NCBI RefSeq assembly: GCF_000941055.1 | Contig: NZ_CP007202.1 | Location: 1,918,001-1,982,000, forward strand | Length of the DNA: 64,000 nucleotides | Direction: 5' to 3' | DNA from: Siansivirga zeaxanthinifaciens CC-SAMT-1 | GTDB taxonomy: Bacteria > Bacteroidota > Bacteroidia > Flavobacteriales > Flavobacteriaceae | Part shown: piece by piece, positions 63,852 through 64,000 of the stretch | Numbering within the stretch: position 1 is the stretch's first letter | Layout of the letters: each line of letters starts with the position of its first letter | The notes under the pieces: generated by a model | What the model saw: the letters and a program-made list of their open reading frames with translations, nothing else | Told to the model about the DNA's origin: nothing | Databases searched by the model: none | Translations under genes and position numbers: made by a program

Positions 63852-64000
63852 CTTTGTTGTTTGGCTAATTTGCGCATAACCACCCACTGTTTTAGCATAT
63901 CGCGAGCGTCTTGTGCGGGGTAGCCTAATACGGTTTTGCCGGCTTCAACATCGCCAACCACTCCCGAACCAGCGCCTATAGTGGCCCCCGAATGAATGGT
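63848..64000 (-). CDS. lpxD: LpxD UDP-3-O-acylglucosamine N-acyltransferase, C-terminal end (partial)
   Basis: The minus strand from the right edge down to TAA at 63848-63850 encodes the last 50 residues. A left-handed beta-helix hexapeptide pattern (HSGATIGAGSGVVGDV) is followed by VLGYPAQDARDMLKQW and a basic C-terminal helix. This matches the end of LpxD, which adds the second acyl chain in lipid A synthesis. The 5' part is outside the window. It overlaps the LytTR gene stop by 2 bases (convergent). Confidence 0.8.
   Translation of the reverse strand, partial: TIHSGATIGAGSGVVGDVEAGKTVLGYPAQDARDMLKQWVVMRKLAKQQS

Noticed and set aside
1..64000. tRNA, rRNA, insertion sequences, prophage
   Set aside because: No cloverleaf, rRNA core sequence, transposase, integrase or phage structural gene was recognised on either strand.

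Overview
The window looks like a marine member of the Flavobacteriaceae (Bacteroidota). It is AT-rich, and several exported proteins carry type IX secretion (T9SS) C-terminal sorting domains. Lipoprotein signals are common, and the families DUF4870, DUF2141, DUF4350, YceI, AIM24, LytS/LytTR and 2TM occur in a combination typical of that family. No rRNA, tRNA, CRISPR array or complete insertion sequence was seen.

Layout. (1) 1-17.8 kb: a polysaccharide-utilization region with two GH10 xylanase-type enzymes (one broken), three S1 sulfatases, a GH5 endoglucanase-type enzyme, modular T9SS-exported binding proteins, a TIM-barrel sugar isomerase-like lipoprotein and a sodium/solute symporter. No SusC/SusD pair lies inside the window. 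The enzyme mix suggests a sulfated xylose- or glucan-containing algal polysaccharide (inference). (2) 17.9-31.7 kb: YceI-barrel-YceI genes, a PadR-PspC-DUF2807 envelope operon, DUF4870, DUF4442 and AIM24 proteins, a giant T9SS surface protein, and a divergent oxyR/dps pair. (3) 31.7-39.4 kb: a minus-strand MoxR/DUF58/DUF805/DUF4350/DUF4129-like/SpoIIM cluster with a divergent RDD gene and a TRIC-type channel. (4) 39.5-44.7 kb: cyclophilin, CoA-pyrophosphatase Nudix, PlsC-like acyltransferase, RecQ and a lipoprotein. (5) 45-55.5 kb: an accessory stretch with ParDE, a MORN-type protein, a four-gene Dnd-like operon, a K+ channel, a CDGSH protein and a RhuM-Fic gene. (6) 55.7-64 kb: topB, a pseudouridine synthase, an ECF sigma operon, TonB, a LytS/2TM/LytTR signalling cluster and the end of lpxD.

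The most unusual locus is 47.1-53.1 kb. A 737-residue protein combines RNAP alpha-CTD-like, sigma-region-4-like, HARE-HTH-like and helicase-associated-type segments. It is translationally coupled to a 60-residue protein, a DndD-like SMC ATPase and a DndE domain fused to a HerA/FtsK-like ATPase. dndA, dndB and dndC are not seen. Both ATPase genes carry one in-frame stop; in the second the stop sits at the first Walker A glycine.

Eight otherwise full-length genes in the window are interrupted: in-frame stops at 366, 50868, 52132 and 61637, and frameshifts near 16080, 23497, 35275 and 55330. None is in a clear housekeeping gene. This is either real decay of dispensable genes or sequence error, and it should be settled before any of these genes is interpreted. 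A near-identical ~62-bp intergenic repeat family (five copies, two of them identical) is also dispersed across the window.
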